Below are positions 1 to 7,498 of a DNA stretch of 64,000 nucleotides, in pieces. The position numbers and the translations under genes are program-made. Numbering within the stretch: position 1 is the stretch's first letter; each line of letters starts with the position of its first letter. This stretch comes from an uncultured Lachnospiraceae bacterium (lineage in GTDB: Bacteria; Bacillota; Clostridia; Lachnospirales; Lachnospiraceae), in NCBI GenBank assembly GCA_947178145.1, contig CAMWXE010000013.1, positions 18,244-82,243 on the forward strand. The letters are read 5' to 3'. The notes beneath the pieces were generated by a model, which saw only the letters and a program-made list of their open reading frames with translations, was not told the DNA's origin and did not search any database.

Positions 1-88
1 TTACCTGTGCGGTTTCGTATTTTTCTTCAAACTTCGCCTGAACAGATATTTGGATAAAAGAGATGAGAAGAAAGGGGGCGCAAAGTAA
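1..88 (+). CDS. C-terminal end of an ABC transporter permease (partial, cut by window start)
   Basis: Reading frame 2 is open from the window edge to a TAA at 86-88 and gives a hydrophobic then strongly basic tail (FKLRLNRYLDKRDEKK), typical of the cytoplasmic end of a permease. Its stop overlaps the ATG of the next permease by one base (TAATG), so the two are translationally coupled. In BMP-type nucleoside/simple-sugar ABC systems two permeases lie side by side in this way, so this is inferred to be the partner permease. Too little is left for a firm family call. Confidence 0.6.
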   Translation, partial: YLCGFVFFFKLRLNRYLDKRDEKKGGAK

Positions 89-1029
89 TGCTGTTATTGA
101 TTCAGTATACATTAATATTTGCTTCCGTTCTGACACTTGTAGCGCTTGGCGGATGTTTTTCGGAGCACAGCGGTGTCATCAATATCGGTCTTGAGGGTAT
201 TATGGTTATAGGAGCGCTTGGCGGGGCGCTTACCATGAAGTACATACCGGCTGGAATGCCAGCTGTCGGCGTTATTTTGCTTGTTGTGCTGGCGAGTGTC
301 ATAAGCGGCATGATTTTCTCAATGCTGCTTGGAATCGCAGCGATCAAATTCAGCGCTGACCAGACACTTGTCGGAACGGCGCTAAACCTTCTTGGGCCAG
401 CGGTTGCAGTAGTGCTTGTGAGAGCGATTAACACAGCAGAGAGTGTGGATAACGTATCTTCGACGGTTGTGTATGGGCAGGCAAAGAAGTCGTTTCTCGT
501 GAATATCGGTTCCTTTGAGTTTAACTGGTTTATGCTGATTGCACTGCTGGTATTGATTGCATCTTATATTATATTGTACAAGACAAAATTCGGGCTGCGC
601 CTCTGCGCCTGCGGCGAGCATCCTCAGGCGGCAGATTCCGTGGGAATCAATGTCTATAAGATGCGTTATGCAGGTGTTCTGATATCAGGTGCACTTGGTG
701 GACTTGGCGGTCTTGTCTACATCACAGCCGGTGTCAGCGAATGGAAGTTCGAGAACGGTGTGGCTGGTTTTGGATTCCTGGCTCTGGCGGTTATGATTTT
801 CGGACAGTGGCGTCCGGTCAATATTGGACTCACAGCCCTGCTGTTTGGAATGTTCCGCGCGCTTTCCAACGTCTACATGGGCTTTGATGCGCTCGTGGCG
901 CTCAAGATTCCGAGCACGATATACAATATGCTTCCGTATATTATTTCACTGGTTGTTCTTGTATTTGTCTCTGGAAAATCAAGGGCACCCAAGGCAGAGG
1001 GCATACCTTACGATAAGGGAGCAAGATAG
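88..1029 (+). CDS. ABC transporter permease, nucleoside/simple-sugar (BMP) type
   Basis: A 313-residue integral membrane protein with about eight to nine hydrophobic segments. The N-terminal 'SGVINIGLEGIM' motif is characteristic of permeases of the YufQ/NupQ and RbsC-like branch (COG1079). It would import nucleosides or related compounds together with the preceding permease, an ATPase and a BmpA-type lipoprotein, which must lie upstream of the window. The start overlaps the previous stop (TAATG). A terminator follows directly, so this is the last gene of the operon. Substrate cannot be read from the sequence. Confidence 0.85.
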   Translation: MLLLIQYTLIFASVLTLVALGGCFSEHSGVINIGLEGIMVIGALGGALTMKYIPAGMPAVGVILLVVLASVISGMIFSMLLGIAAIKFSADQTLVGTALNLLGPAVAVVLVRAINTAESVDNVSSTVVYGQAKKSFLVNIGSFEFNWFMLIALLVLIASYIILYKTKFGLRLCACGEHPQAADSVGINVYKMRYAGVLISGALGGLGGLVYITAGVSEWKFENGVAGFGFLALAVMIFGQWRPVNIGLTALLFGMFRALSNVYMGFDALVALKIPSTIYNMLPYIISLVVLVFVSGKSRAPKAEGIPYDKGAR

Positions 1030-1031
1030 AC

Positions 1032-1069
1032 AAAATCCCGATTGCATCGGTGGTGCAGTCGGGGTTTTA
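1032..1069 (+). terminator. Rho-independent terminator after the ABC permease operon
   Basis: Inverted repeat CCCGATTGCA / TGCAGTCGGG (one G-U pair) with a short loop, followed by GTTTTATTT. It begins three bases after the permease stop codon. Confidence 0.85.
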
Positions 1070-1097
1070 TTTACAAACATCATAATTGTAATACAAT
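1070..1097 (+). promoter_or_regulatory. Sigma-A-type promoter for the MATE gene
   Basis: TTTACA at 1070-1075 and TACAAT at 1092-1097 are 16 bases apart. The leader then carries a small GC hairpin CGGCC-TTCA-GGCCG (1119-1132) before the ribosome binding site. No known riboswitch was recognised. Confidence 0.55.
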
Positions 1098-1168
1098 AAT
1101 TATATGGACAAGAGAACGCGGCCTTCAGGCCGTGAAATGCAACAGAATTTTTGGTGGGGACAGATTTT

Positions 1169-2521
1169 ATGAATTGCGATTTGACACAGGGAAGCATTAT
1201 GAAGAAGCTGTTGAAGTTTGCGTTTCCGATCATGGTGGGAAATGTGCTCCAGCAGCTTTACAATGTGGTGGACACGCTGATCGTCGGGCGCTTTCTCGGG
1301 AAAAACGCACTGGCGGCGGTGGGCTCCTCCTACACGCTGATGGTTTTTGTGACCTCGATTATTTTAGGGCTCTGTATGGGCAGCAGTGCCTTTTTTTCCA
1401 TGCAGTTTGGCAGGCGTGACTATGACAGGCTGGAAAAGGGAATCTATATGGCGTTTCTGATGATTGGAACAGTCACTGTGACTTTGAATATCCTGGTCTA
1501 TGCAGGGATTTACGGGATTCTTGCATTTCTCCGCGTGCCGGACGAGGTGGTGCCGTTCATGAGAGAGTATCTCTTGTGGATATTTGCGGGAATTGTGGCA
1601 ACTTTTTTGTATAACTTTGCGGCAAATTTTATGCGCGCCCTCGGAAATTCGCTGATACCGCTCTGTTTTCTTGGCGTCTCAGCAGTTTTGAATATCTTCC
1701 TGGATTTATTTTTTATCCGCGTGCTGATGTGGGGCGTGGGCGGAGCAGCGGCGGCTACCGTGATCTCGCAGTATGTGGCAGGTGTCGGCATTCTGATTTA
1801 CTGTGTGAAAAAATATCCCGAGGTACATATCAGGAAAGAAAACAGGCATTGGAATCAGGGCATTTTAAAAGAATTGCTGGGGTTATCGTCGCTGACCTGT
1901 CTGCAGCAGTCCGTCATGAACTTTGGCATTCTGATGGTGCAGGGACTGGTCAACAGCTTTGGCGCTGTGGTAATGGCGGCCTTTGCGGCGGCAGTCAAGA
2001 TTGACTCGTTTGCCTACTCGCCAGTGCAGGATTTCGGCAATGCGTTCTCAACCTATGTGGCGCAGAACTACGGTGCAGGAAAGCGCGACAGAATCCGCAA
2101 AGGAATGCGCGATGCGGTGCTCAGTGCATTCCTGTTCTGTTCTGTGATTTCTATGCTGGTGGTCTGTTTTGCCAGGCCGCTGATGTCGCTGTTTCTCGAT
2201 GAGAGCAGCGCGGAGGCGGTTGTGGTGGGAGTCGGGTATCTGCGCATCGAGGCATCGTTTTACTTTGGGATTGGACTGTTATTTCTGTTTTATGGGTATT
2301 TTCGGGCAGTGAACAAGCCCGGAATCTCAGTCGTTCTTACGGTGATATCCCTTGGAATGCGTGTTCTGCTGGCATACACGCTGTCTGCGATAGAAGGAAT
2401 CGGTGTGACGGGAATCTGGATGTCTGTGCCGATTGGGTGGTTTTTGGCCGATGCGGCGGGAGCAGCGTTTTATTTGCATAAAAATAAGAAAGAGGGGCTG
2501 CGCCTGTTCCGTAGCGTATGA
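1169..2521 (+). CDS. MATE family efflux transporter
   Basis: A 450-residue protein with about twelve transmembrane segments in two homologous halves, as in multidrug and toxic compound extrusion (MATE) proteins. The N-terminal part 'IMKKLLKFAFPIMVGNVLQQ' and 'DTLIVGRFLGKNALAAVG' are hallmark MATE sequences. It would export cationic drugs or metabolites using a Na+ or H+ gradient. The frame opens at a TTG at 1151, but ATG 1169 is preferred because GGTGGGGA lies about eight bases upstream. It has its own promoter and stands apart from the preceding operon. Substrate unknown. Confidence 0.9.
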   Translation: MNCDLTQGSIMKKLLKFAFPIMVGNVLQQLYNVVDTLIVGRFLGKNALAAVGSSYTLMVFVTSIILGLCMGSSAFFSMQFGRRDYDRLEKGIYMAFLMIGTVTVTLNILVYAGIYGILAFLRVPDEVVPFMREYLLWIFAGIVATFLYNFAANFMRALGNSLIPLCFLGVSAVLNIFLDLFFIRVLMWGVGGAAAATVISQYVAGVGILIYCVKKYPEVHIRKENRHWNQGILKELLGLSSLTCLQQSVMNFGILMVQGLVNSFGAVVMAAFAAAVKIDSFAYSPVQDFGNAFSTYVAQNYGAGKRDRIRKGMRDAVLSAFLFCSVISMLVVCFARPLMSLFLDESSAEAVVVGVGYLRIEASFYFGIGLLFLFYGYFRAVNKPGISVVLTVISLGMRVLLAYTLSAIEGIGVTGIWMSVPIGWFLADAAGAAFYLHKNKKEGLRLFRSV

Positions 2522-2538
2522 TGGATGGGAAAGGATGA

Positions 2539-3006
2539 ATGACAATGGGACATTACATACAAGCGATTATTGGAATACATGAGACTGTTCAGAAATTTGT
2601 GGATGACTGGGTCCGTGCGGAGGAAATCAAGCTGCCGCAGGGATATGGAATGGTGTTTTTGACAAACGCCCTCTTAGAGGACATCACAGAACTGTTCGAC
2701 GTACCTGATGCGTTCTGCTATCCCGAACTGGATTTTTTTACCGTGGCAGCGGACCAATTCCTGCAGCAGTATTCGTTTCGCGCGAAACTGGCTTATATAG
2801 AAACCGACTATTTTGGGGGAGTCGGAACGCAGGCGGGTGTACTCTATGAAAATGGACGAATCGCGATTGAGCCGCGCAGCGGCGATGGAACGGTAAACCT
2901 GCTGTTAAAGGAACTTGGCGTCTGGTGCGTACCTGGTAAGGATGCGTTTGACAGTCTCAACCTCGGAAGATATCGCCATATGCCGATTGACAAGGGTTCG
3001 ATATAA
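2539..3006 (+). CDS. Hypothetical protein, 155 residues
   Basis: A soluble, slightly acidic protein without signal peptide or membrane segment and without a motif that I recognise. It starts 17 bases after the MATE stop behind GGGAAAGG, so it is probably co-transcribed with the exporter. The C-terminal half (residues 90-155) is rich in Gly, aromatic and Asp residues and includes 'YFGGVGTQAGVLY'. The promoter for the following leader/rsgA unit begins inside its last codons. Function unknown. Confidence 0.75.
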   Translation: MTMGHYIQAIIGIHETVQKFVDDWVRAEEIKLPQGYGMVFLTNALLEDITELFDVPDAFCYPELDFFTVAADQFLQQYSFRAKLAYIETDYFGGVGTQAGVLYENGRIAIEPRSGDGTVNLLLKELGVWCVPGKDAFDSLNLGRYRHMPIDKGSI

Positions 3007-3015
3007 TGATAATAT
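2987..3015 (+). promoter_or_regulatory. Promoter for the leader peptide-rsgA unit
   Basis: A consensus TTGACA (2987-2992) is 17 bases from TAATAT (3010-3015). It overlaps the end of the preceding gene. Transcription would start near 3022, about 30 bases before the leader peptide ATG. Confidence 0.65.
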
Positions 3016-3052
3016 AAAGAATGTAATCATTAAGAAACGGAGGTAATTGATA

Positions 3053-3124
3053 ATGACTAAGATGAATAACCGTATTGGAATGAACTTCATGAAGCGTGCG
3101 ATTACCTCGGAGAACTGCAAATAA
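3053..3124 (+). CDS. Putative 23-residue regulatory leader peptide
   Basis: A short ORF, MTKMNNRIGMNFMKRAITSENCK in two pieces (MTKMNNRIGMNF then MKRAITSENCK), starts seven bases after a very strong Shine-Dalgarno (GGAGGT). The Shine-Dalgarno stretch CGGAGGTAAT (3039-3048) can pair over nine of ten bases with ATTACCTCGG (3101-3110) near the end of the same ORF. A second hairpin (3139-3160) and a terminator (3186-3223) lie between it and rsgA. This layout fits a translation-controlled attenuator; the inducing signal is unknown. A function for the peptide itself cannot be excluded. Confidence 0.6.
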   Translation: MTKMNNRIGMNFMKRAITSENCK

Positions 3125-3138
3125 ACGTTGTGTGTGGC

Positions 3139-3160
3139 CGTGGTATCGTCTGGTGCCGCG
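3139..3160 (+). promoter_or_regulatory. Hairpin directly after the leader peptide
   Basis: CGTGGTATC / GGTGCCGCG forms nine consecutive RNA pairs (several G-U) with loop GTCT, followed by ATTTTATG. It starts 14 bases after the leader stop codon and could be an alternative pairing partner or a weak first terminator. Confidence 0.45.
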
Positions 3161-3185
3161 ATTTTATGCATACAGCAGATTTTTC

Positions 3186-3223
3186 AATCCCAAAGGCATA
3201 GAATGGTGTCTCTGGGATTTTTT
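3186..3223 (+). terminator. Intrinsic terminator between leader peptide and rsgA
   Basis: AATCCCA / TGGGATT with additional inner pairs (AGGC / GTCT region), followed by TTTTTT. It lies upstream of rsgA in the same transcript, so rsgA expression from the upstream promoter needs read-through. Confidence 0.8.
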
Positions 3224-3317
3224 GCGTGAAAGGAGAGATGTGCTATGATACAGAACAGGAAAAATGGATTGAAGATTGAAAGCAGAAATAAATGGATTGG
3301 AAAGAGGAAAAGGCGAA

Positions 3318-4313
3318 ATGGAAAATATAGCGATTGTTACGGCGGTGCACAGGGACCGCTATGAATTATGTTTCGGAACGGAAATTTTATATGGAAGATT
3401 AAAGACCACAGCATTTTACAACAGTGGGGAGATCGTGATGTTTCCGACGGTCGGCGACAGGGTTCGGGTGCTTCGGAATGCGGACGGTGACAGTACGATT
3501 CTCAAGGTCATGGAGCGAAAATCAGTATTTATGCGCCTGAATGCGACACAGGGACTGCCAGACCAGGCGGTGGCAGCCAATTTTGACGATGTTTTTATCA
3601 CAATGTCACTGAACAGGGATTTTCACCCATCAAAGTTAGAACGGTATCTGACCGCCGCATGGCAGAGCGGCGGGACGCCGGTTATCCTGCTGACAAAGTC
3701 CGACTTGATGGAAGATCGGGAACAGGTATTGGCGCAGGTAAACACACTGGCGCCCGGTGTCGATGTGTACTGTGTGAGTTCGTATACCGGGGAAGGATTT
3801 CAGCAGTTGGAAAAGTATTTTGCGAGTGGACATACAATCGTGCTGCTTGGCTCCTCGGGAGTTGGAAAGTCCTCGTTTGTGAACGTCGTGATGGGATCAG
3901 AGCAGATGCATACTAACGATATCAGGGAGTCGGACGCGCAGGGGCGCCACACGACGACATATAAGCAGATGTTTACGATTCCGGACCAGATAATTCTTCC
4001 TGACAGGAGTGTCATAAAAGGAGGCGGCAGAATCATCGATACGCCGGGAATACGGAAGCTGAGCATGGGAGAGGGCGCAGACGGAATGGAATCCACGTTC
4101 GAGGACATTGAGGAGCTTGCGCTGCAGTGCAGATTTTCAGACTGCAGGCATCAGACTGAGCCAGGCTGTGCTGTCAAAAGGGCCCTGGAGGCGGGAAGGC
4201 TTGACCAGCGGCACTGGAAGACCTATCTCAGCCTGCAAAAAGAGGAGGCATATGCCAGGGAAAGGCAGCAGATATTGATGCGAAAAATGGAGAAGTCAAG
4301 AAGACGGAGGTAA
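3318..4313 (+). CDS. rsgA: Ribosome small-subunit-dependent GTPase A (RsgA/YjeQ family)
   Basis: A 331-residue protein with the three RsgA parts: N-terminal OB fold (residues 1-75), a circularly permuted GTPase domain with G4 'TKSD' before G1 'GSSGVGKSS' and then G3 'DTPG', and a C-terminal zinc finger with the CX4CXHX5C spacing (CRFSD-CRHQTEPG-C). RsgA proteins assist late 30S subunit maturation and release from the ribosome upon GTP hydrolysis. ATG 3318 is chosen because AGAGGAAAAGG precedes it; an upstream TTG at 3276 lacks such a site. It is not in the usual prpC-prkC-rsgA setting, so it may be a second, specialised copy. It sits behind a leader peptide and terminator, which suggests regulated expression. 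Confidence 0.9.
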   Translation: MENIAIVTAVHRDRYELCFGTEILYGRLKTTAFYNSGEIVMFPTVGDRVRVLRNADGDSTILKVMERKSVFMRLNATQGLPDQAVAANFDDVFITMSLNRDFHPSKLERYLTAAWQSGGTPVILLTKSDLMEDREQVLAQVNTLAPGVDVYCVSSYTGEGFQQLEKYFASGHTIVLLGSSGVGKSSFVNVVMGSEQMHTNDIRESDAQGRHTTTYKQMFTIPDQIILPDRSVIKGGGRIIDTPGIRKLSMGEGADGMESTFEDIEELALQCRFSDCRHQTEPGCAVKRALEAGRLDQRHWKTYLSLQKEEAYARERQQILMRKMEKSRRRR

Positions 4314-4315
4314 AA

Positions 4316-4621
4316 CAGACTAGCAACCGACTGATGGTCACGGAGCTATGGGTTCATGAGAGCCTGCGGAGACAGGGGATTGCGCATCAGCTCATGGCGG
4401 TTGCGAAGGAGCAGGCCGTCCTGGAGCACAGGAGGGCAATCATCCTGGAAACGCAGTCATGCAATGTCGGTGCAATCAGTTTTTATCAGCAGGAAGGCTT
4501 TGAGCCAATCGGGATTGACAGCTGTTGTTACTCGAATTGCGATCTGGAGCGCAGGGAAGTTCGCATAAACATGGGGTATTTTCCGAACTTTGGAATCACG
4601 ACTGCGGACGAAAAAATTTAG
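4316..4621 (+). pseudogene. GNAT acetyltransferase remnant, N-terminal half missing
   Basis: The frame contains the C-terminal half of a GNAT N-acetyltransferase: 'VTELWVHESLRRQGIAHQLM' is the acetyl-CoA-binding motif A and 'AISFYQQEGFEPIGI' is motif B. Family members need about 70-90 further residues before this point, but the frame runs straight back into the 3' end of rsgA with no start codon and no ribosome binding site. The first ATG (4334) would give a 95-residue protein without beta strands 1-3. Bases 4622-4780 hold further short open stretches without a recognisable product. Most likely a 5'-truncated gene. Confidence 0.75.
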
Positions 4622-4796
4622 ATGCATTCATGGGAATCGAACTTGTCGATGGTGCCCTGTCTGAATTTGGAGATTAGTATATAGAACCAGAAGTGTTCGA
4701 GGATTTATCGGAGGAAGAAAATGAAGTTTTCACAGCAAAATTTGATGCACCGGCCAAACAGAAATATCCATGTCAATGGGATTGAGGAGGAATACA

Positions 4797-5327
4797 ATGA
4801 AAATATATTATGATAGAGATGATATTTTGATACGCGATATGAAGCAGAGCGATGCGCAGGCGATCACCGAGGAGGAGATTGCACAGGGCTGGAATGCCAG
4901 CGTAGACAAGTATGAGATGAGGCTTCGTGACCAGAATGAGGGGAGGGCCGTGGCTCTGGCTGCAGAATACCACGGTGAGATTGCGGGCTATGTCAATGTG
5001 TATCTCAATTCTGAGTGGGGAGCATTTGCAAATCAGGGGTATCCTGAGATTGTTGATTTTGGCGTGTTGGAGAAATACCGGAAGAGGGGAATCGGCAGTA
5101 AGCTGATGGATGTGGCAGAGCAGATTGCATCAGAGTATTCGGATACGGTCTGTCTCGGCGTCGGCCTTCATGCCGGATACGGCAGTGCGCAGCGAATGTA
5201 CGTAAAGCGCGGGTATATTCCCGACGGTACCGGCGTCTGGTACCAGGATGCGGTTTGCGGACAAAATGCGGACTGCCGTAACGATGATGATTTGGTGTTA
5301 TATTTTTCTAAGAAGCTTGAAAAATAA
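4797..5327 (+). CDS. GNAT family N-acetyltransferase
   Basis: A 176-residue protein of normal GNAT length. The acetyl-CoA pyrophosphate-binding loop is seen in 'LEKYRKRGIGSKLMDVAEQI' (residues about 83-102), followed by 'GYGSAQRMYVKRGYIPDGTG', the usual beta 6-alpha 4 region. The preceding 'EIAGYVNVYLNSEWG' is the central strand. It transfers an acetyl group from acetyl-CoA to an amine; the acceptor is not predictable. ATG 4797 follows GAGGAGG by seven bases. It converges on the queuosine transporter gene with only ten bases between stops. Confidence 0.88.
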   Translation: MKIYYDRDDILIRDMKQSDAQAITEEEIAQGWNASVDKYEMRLRDQNEGRAVALAAEYHGEIAGYVNVYLNSEWGAFANQGYPEIVDFGVLEKYRKRGIGSKLMDVAEQIASEYSDTVCLGVGLHAGYGSAQRMYVKRGYIPDGTGVWYQDAVCGQNADCRNDDDLVLYFSKKLEK

Positions 5328-5337
5328 CAAATTTTCC

Positions 5338-6066
5338 TTATGCTGCTTTTTGACTTGTTTTTTCTGTCTCCCTGTTGGTACTGAAAGACAGTTTTCTTGC
5401 CATGTAGACAGCCGGGGTGTCCAGAAGGCTTGTGAAAATAAAGATGACATAGCTCGAGAACACAATGTTCATCAAGGTTCTGAACTCATAAACGCCCCAG
5501 AATGCAGCAAAGGTGTACAGCAGCGTGTTAAAAAACTGTGAGACCAGCGTGGAACCGTTGTTTCTCAGCCACAGGAATTTTTTGGAGTCATTGCACAGTT
5601 TCGTGGTCCGTGCCCAGATGGCATGGTATGCAAAGACGTCAAACGCCTGTACGATGGCGTAGACGATAATGCTGCTGAGCATCAGCCGCGGCGTGTTGGA
5701 GAAGACGGACGCAATCGCCGGCGAAGCCCAGTCGCTGGCGTTTGGCGTGTAAAGCATCCACGACTGCGAAATCAGGATAAATGCGCCGGAAGTAAGGATT
5801 CCAATCAGGACAGCCTTGTTTGCGGCGCGTTTTCCCTCTGTCTCGCTCAGAATATCCGTGACCAGAAAGGTTGATGCAAACAGAATATTGCCAAGTGTCT
5901 GCTCCATGCCAAAGGCATTGACGACGATTAAGACCTCAATGTTCGCTGCAATCGTTGCGAGCACCGTCCAGCAGTACAGACCTGATTTTCCGAGAAAACG
6001 GTAAAAAAGCACCACACAGGTGTAAATCAGAATCAGACTGACAATTAATAAAAGTTCATTGCTCAT
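5338..6066 (-). CDS. yhhQ: Queuosine precursor transporter, YhhQ/VUT family
   Basis: A 242-residue protein with about six transmembrane helices. 'STFLVTDILSETEGKRAANKA' contains the DIxSExxGkraA signature of the YhhQ (COG1738, DUF165) family, which imports 7-deazaguanine precursors such as preQ0/preQ1 or queuine for tRNA wobble modification. The start at 6066 is preferred because a GGAGG site lies eight bases upstream; the longer frame begins within that site. It follows a radical SAM gene on the same strand with a 76-base gap, so the two are probably one operon. Confidence 0.87.
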   Translation of the reverse strand: MSNELLLIVSLILIYTCVVLFYRFLGKSGLYCWTVLATIAANIEVLIVVNAFGMEQTLGNILFASTFLVTDILSETEGKRAANKAVLIGILTSGAFILISQSWMLYTPNASDWASPAIASVFSNTPRLMLSSIIVYAIVQAFDVFAYHAIWARTTKLCNDSKKFLWLRNNGSTLVSQFFNTLLYTFAAFWGVYEFRTLMNIVFSSYVIFIFTSLLDTPAVYMARKLSFSTNRETEKTSQKAA

Positions 6067-6142
6067 GATAAATTCCTCCATGTCGTAGTAATTTTTTGAA
6101 ATATATTTGACTCATAGCAGGCGGGATAGTGTACCGCGGTGT

Positions 6143-6856
6143 TCAACCGACTCCGAAATCTGTATTGTCCAGCAGAATGTCCACCCGTTCCTTATCTTTA
6201 TAGATGGGATAAAGCTTTTTTAGAAAGATGTCGATGACGGACGGATTGGGCTTTACGCTGGTTGTGTTTTCGACCATGATGTTGATACAGACCCGCTCGA
6301 AATGAGCAAGACCTGTCTCGATATCATACCGCATTGAATCTTCCGTCTGGCCATCTAAACCAAAGAGCAGACAGACCTCGTCAAAACAGGCGGCAATTTC
6401 TGCGGGAGAGGTCTCGTCGATTCCTTTGCGGAGCACCTGCTCGCGGTACGGATTGTCAAAGGTCTCCACGCCAATCTTGAGTTTTACCTGAATCCCGTGT
6501 GTTTCAAAGGTCTTGCGGAATGCGGGCACCGCGTCCCGGTGCGCCCAGTGGCATTCAAAATGGATTTCGGTTATCTTTTTTTCAATACATGTTTCCAGAA
6601 TCAGCGAAACTGTCCTGGCATCCAGATCCACAAAGCTTCCCGAGTTGATGACCTCGAGCTTTTGGTATTTTCCTGTGACCTGTTTTAGAATTTCCTGATT
6701 CAGTGTATAATTGCTGTTCTCATCAGGACTGAAGTCGAGGTGGTAGTCGCAGAATGTGCAGCGCCGCCATTTGCAGCCCGAGCCGCGCAGCAGCACGATT
6801 TCGCGCCGGTTTTTCTCTGTAATTTCAGAGTATCTTGTCAGTGAATCGTTTTCCAT
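6143..6856 (-). CDS. Radical SAM protein, candidate queuine lyase (QueL-like)
   Basis: A 237-residue protein with an N-terminal cysteine cluster C-KWRR-C-TF-C (CX4CX2C, residues about 28-36), consistent with a radical SAM [4Fe-4S] site with non-standard spacing. Later motifs 'INSGSFVDL', 'KIGVETFDN' and 'LLFGLDGQTEDSM' resemble the barrel strands of radical SAM enzymes. It lies just upstream of yhhQ on the same strand. Clostridioides difficile salvages queuine with a radical SAM lyase (QueL) and dedicated transporters, so a role in making preQ1 from imported queuine is a reasonable inference. No QueK-like hydrolase is next to it. The SAM fold is fairly sure, the substrate is not. Confidence 0.7.
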   Translation of the reverse strand: MENDSLTRYSEITEKNRREIVLLRGSGCKWRRCTFCDYHLDFSPDENSNYTLNQEILKQVTGKYQKLEVINSGSFVDLDARTVSLILETCIEKKITEIHFECHWAHRDAVPAFRKTFETHGIQVKLKIGVETFDNPYREQVLRKGIDETSPAEIAACFDEVCLLFGLDGQTEDSMRYDIETGLAHFERVCINIMVENTTSVKPNPSVIDIFLKKLYPIYKDKERVDILLDNTDFGVG

Positions 6857-6884
6857 AGTTTGTCTGGCCTTTCCTGGGAGCTGT

Positions 6885-6989
6885 TTTCTGCAGTTCCGTT
6901 ATAGTTATGGATGACATGCGTGCGGGTTCTCCAGAGGAGTCAGCCAGCAGGCAGGGCTGGCAGATACCCGGTTTAATGCCTGGTCAATG
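6885..6989 (-). other. Structured leader region upstream of the radical SAM gene
   Basis: On the minus strand CGGGT and ACCCG enclose two hairpins, CAGCC-ctgcctgct-GGCTG and CTCC-TCT-GGAG, giving a possible three-way junction about 45-100 bases before the start codon. It does not match preQ1-I, -II or -III consensus as I know them. It may be a regulatory leader or chance pairing. Confidence 0.3.
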
Positions 6990-7020
6990 AAAAAGGGAAT
7001 CTGCAGACATACAAATTCCC
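6990..7020 (-). terminator. Intrinsic terminator, minus strand
   Basis: On the minus strand GGGAAT / ATTCCC with a 14-base loop is followed by TTTTTC. It lies between the small membrane protein gene and the radical SAM gene and separates their transcripts, or attenuates read-through. Confidence 0.65.
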
Positions 7021-7023
7021 ATC

Positions 7024-7048
7024 AAAACAAAAGGAGCACAAAGCTCCG
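7024..7048 (-). terminator. Intrinsic terminator, minus strand, after the small membrane protein
   Basis: On the minus strand GGAGC-tttgt-GCTCC is followed by TTTTGTTTT. It forms a tandem with the terminator at 6990-7020. The 175 bases between here and the gene at 7223 show nothing else I can name. Confidence 0.6.
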
Positions 7049-7222
7049 AATTTTACATAAAACACACAGGCATAAGGACAGATATGTCTGCTTTGTTTAA
7101 AATCCATAGTTTTGTTTATAGACAGGATGGTTTCGAACTGTCTGTATGAAGTTTTTCATTGGCAGAGCTCATTATAGCACGTCTCCTGACAAAAGTCCAC
7201 AACAATTTTTGTTGATTTTTTA

Positions 7223-7498
7223 TCAATTTTGTTGATTCCTTTTTTCGCCGGGCTCCTCTGGGTCAGGCTGTTCTGGAAAAAGTTCTGCCATGGTGTGCTT
7301 ATTCTGCATACGGCCGACGCAGAACAGCGTAAGCCACGCCAGAACAGGAACCGCAATAATGCAGAATAAAAGCCCCATAAAGCGATTTCCGGATTCCCCG
7401 GGGGCCGCAGTAAGAGCGGATATTGAAAACGCGATAATCAAAACAGCAATCGCAGCCAGCGCAATGAGGGCAATGATCCGTCGTGCCTTTTTATTCAT
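7223..7498 (-). CDS. Small membrane protein, hypothetical, 91 residues
   Basis: Two strong hydrophobic segments (about residues 8-30 and 40-60) separated by a short polar loop, with basic residues at the N-terminus (MNKKARR) and an acidic, proline-rich tail. This fits a two-helix membrane protein with both ends in the cytoplasm. No family was recognised. A weak ribosome binding site (AAAGGT) lies about 15 bases upstream on the minus strand. The neighbouring genes do not suggest a role. Confidence 0.6.
   Translation of the reverse strand: MNKKARRIIALIALAAIAVLIIAFSISALTAAPGESGNRFMGLLFCIIAVPVLAWLTLFCVGRMQNKHTMAELFPEQPDPEEPGEKRNQQN

Noticed and set aside
1115..1135. GC hairpin in the MATE leader as a guanidine riboswitch
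   Set aside because: The loop is TTCA rather than ACGR and there is only one hairpin, so it does not fit the guanidine-II pattern.
3245..3364. 39-codon frame overlapping the start of rsgA
   Set aside because: It starts after GGAGAGATGTGCT and could be translated, but composition is Lys/Arg/Asn-rich and it runs 46 bases into rsgA in another frame; coupling cannot be excluded but nothing supports it.
4622..4796. Further gene between the GNAT remnant and the intact GNAT gene
   Set aside because: Short open stretches in two frames look protein-like (for example 'EPEVFEDLSEEENEVF'), but no start signals and no family were recognised; treated as decayed sequence.
6067..6142. preQ1-I riboswitch before yhhQ
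   Set aside because: A CAAAAAATTACTA stretch resembles the 3' tail, but the matching stem and the CTA-containing loop upstream are missing.
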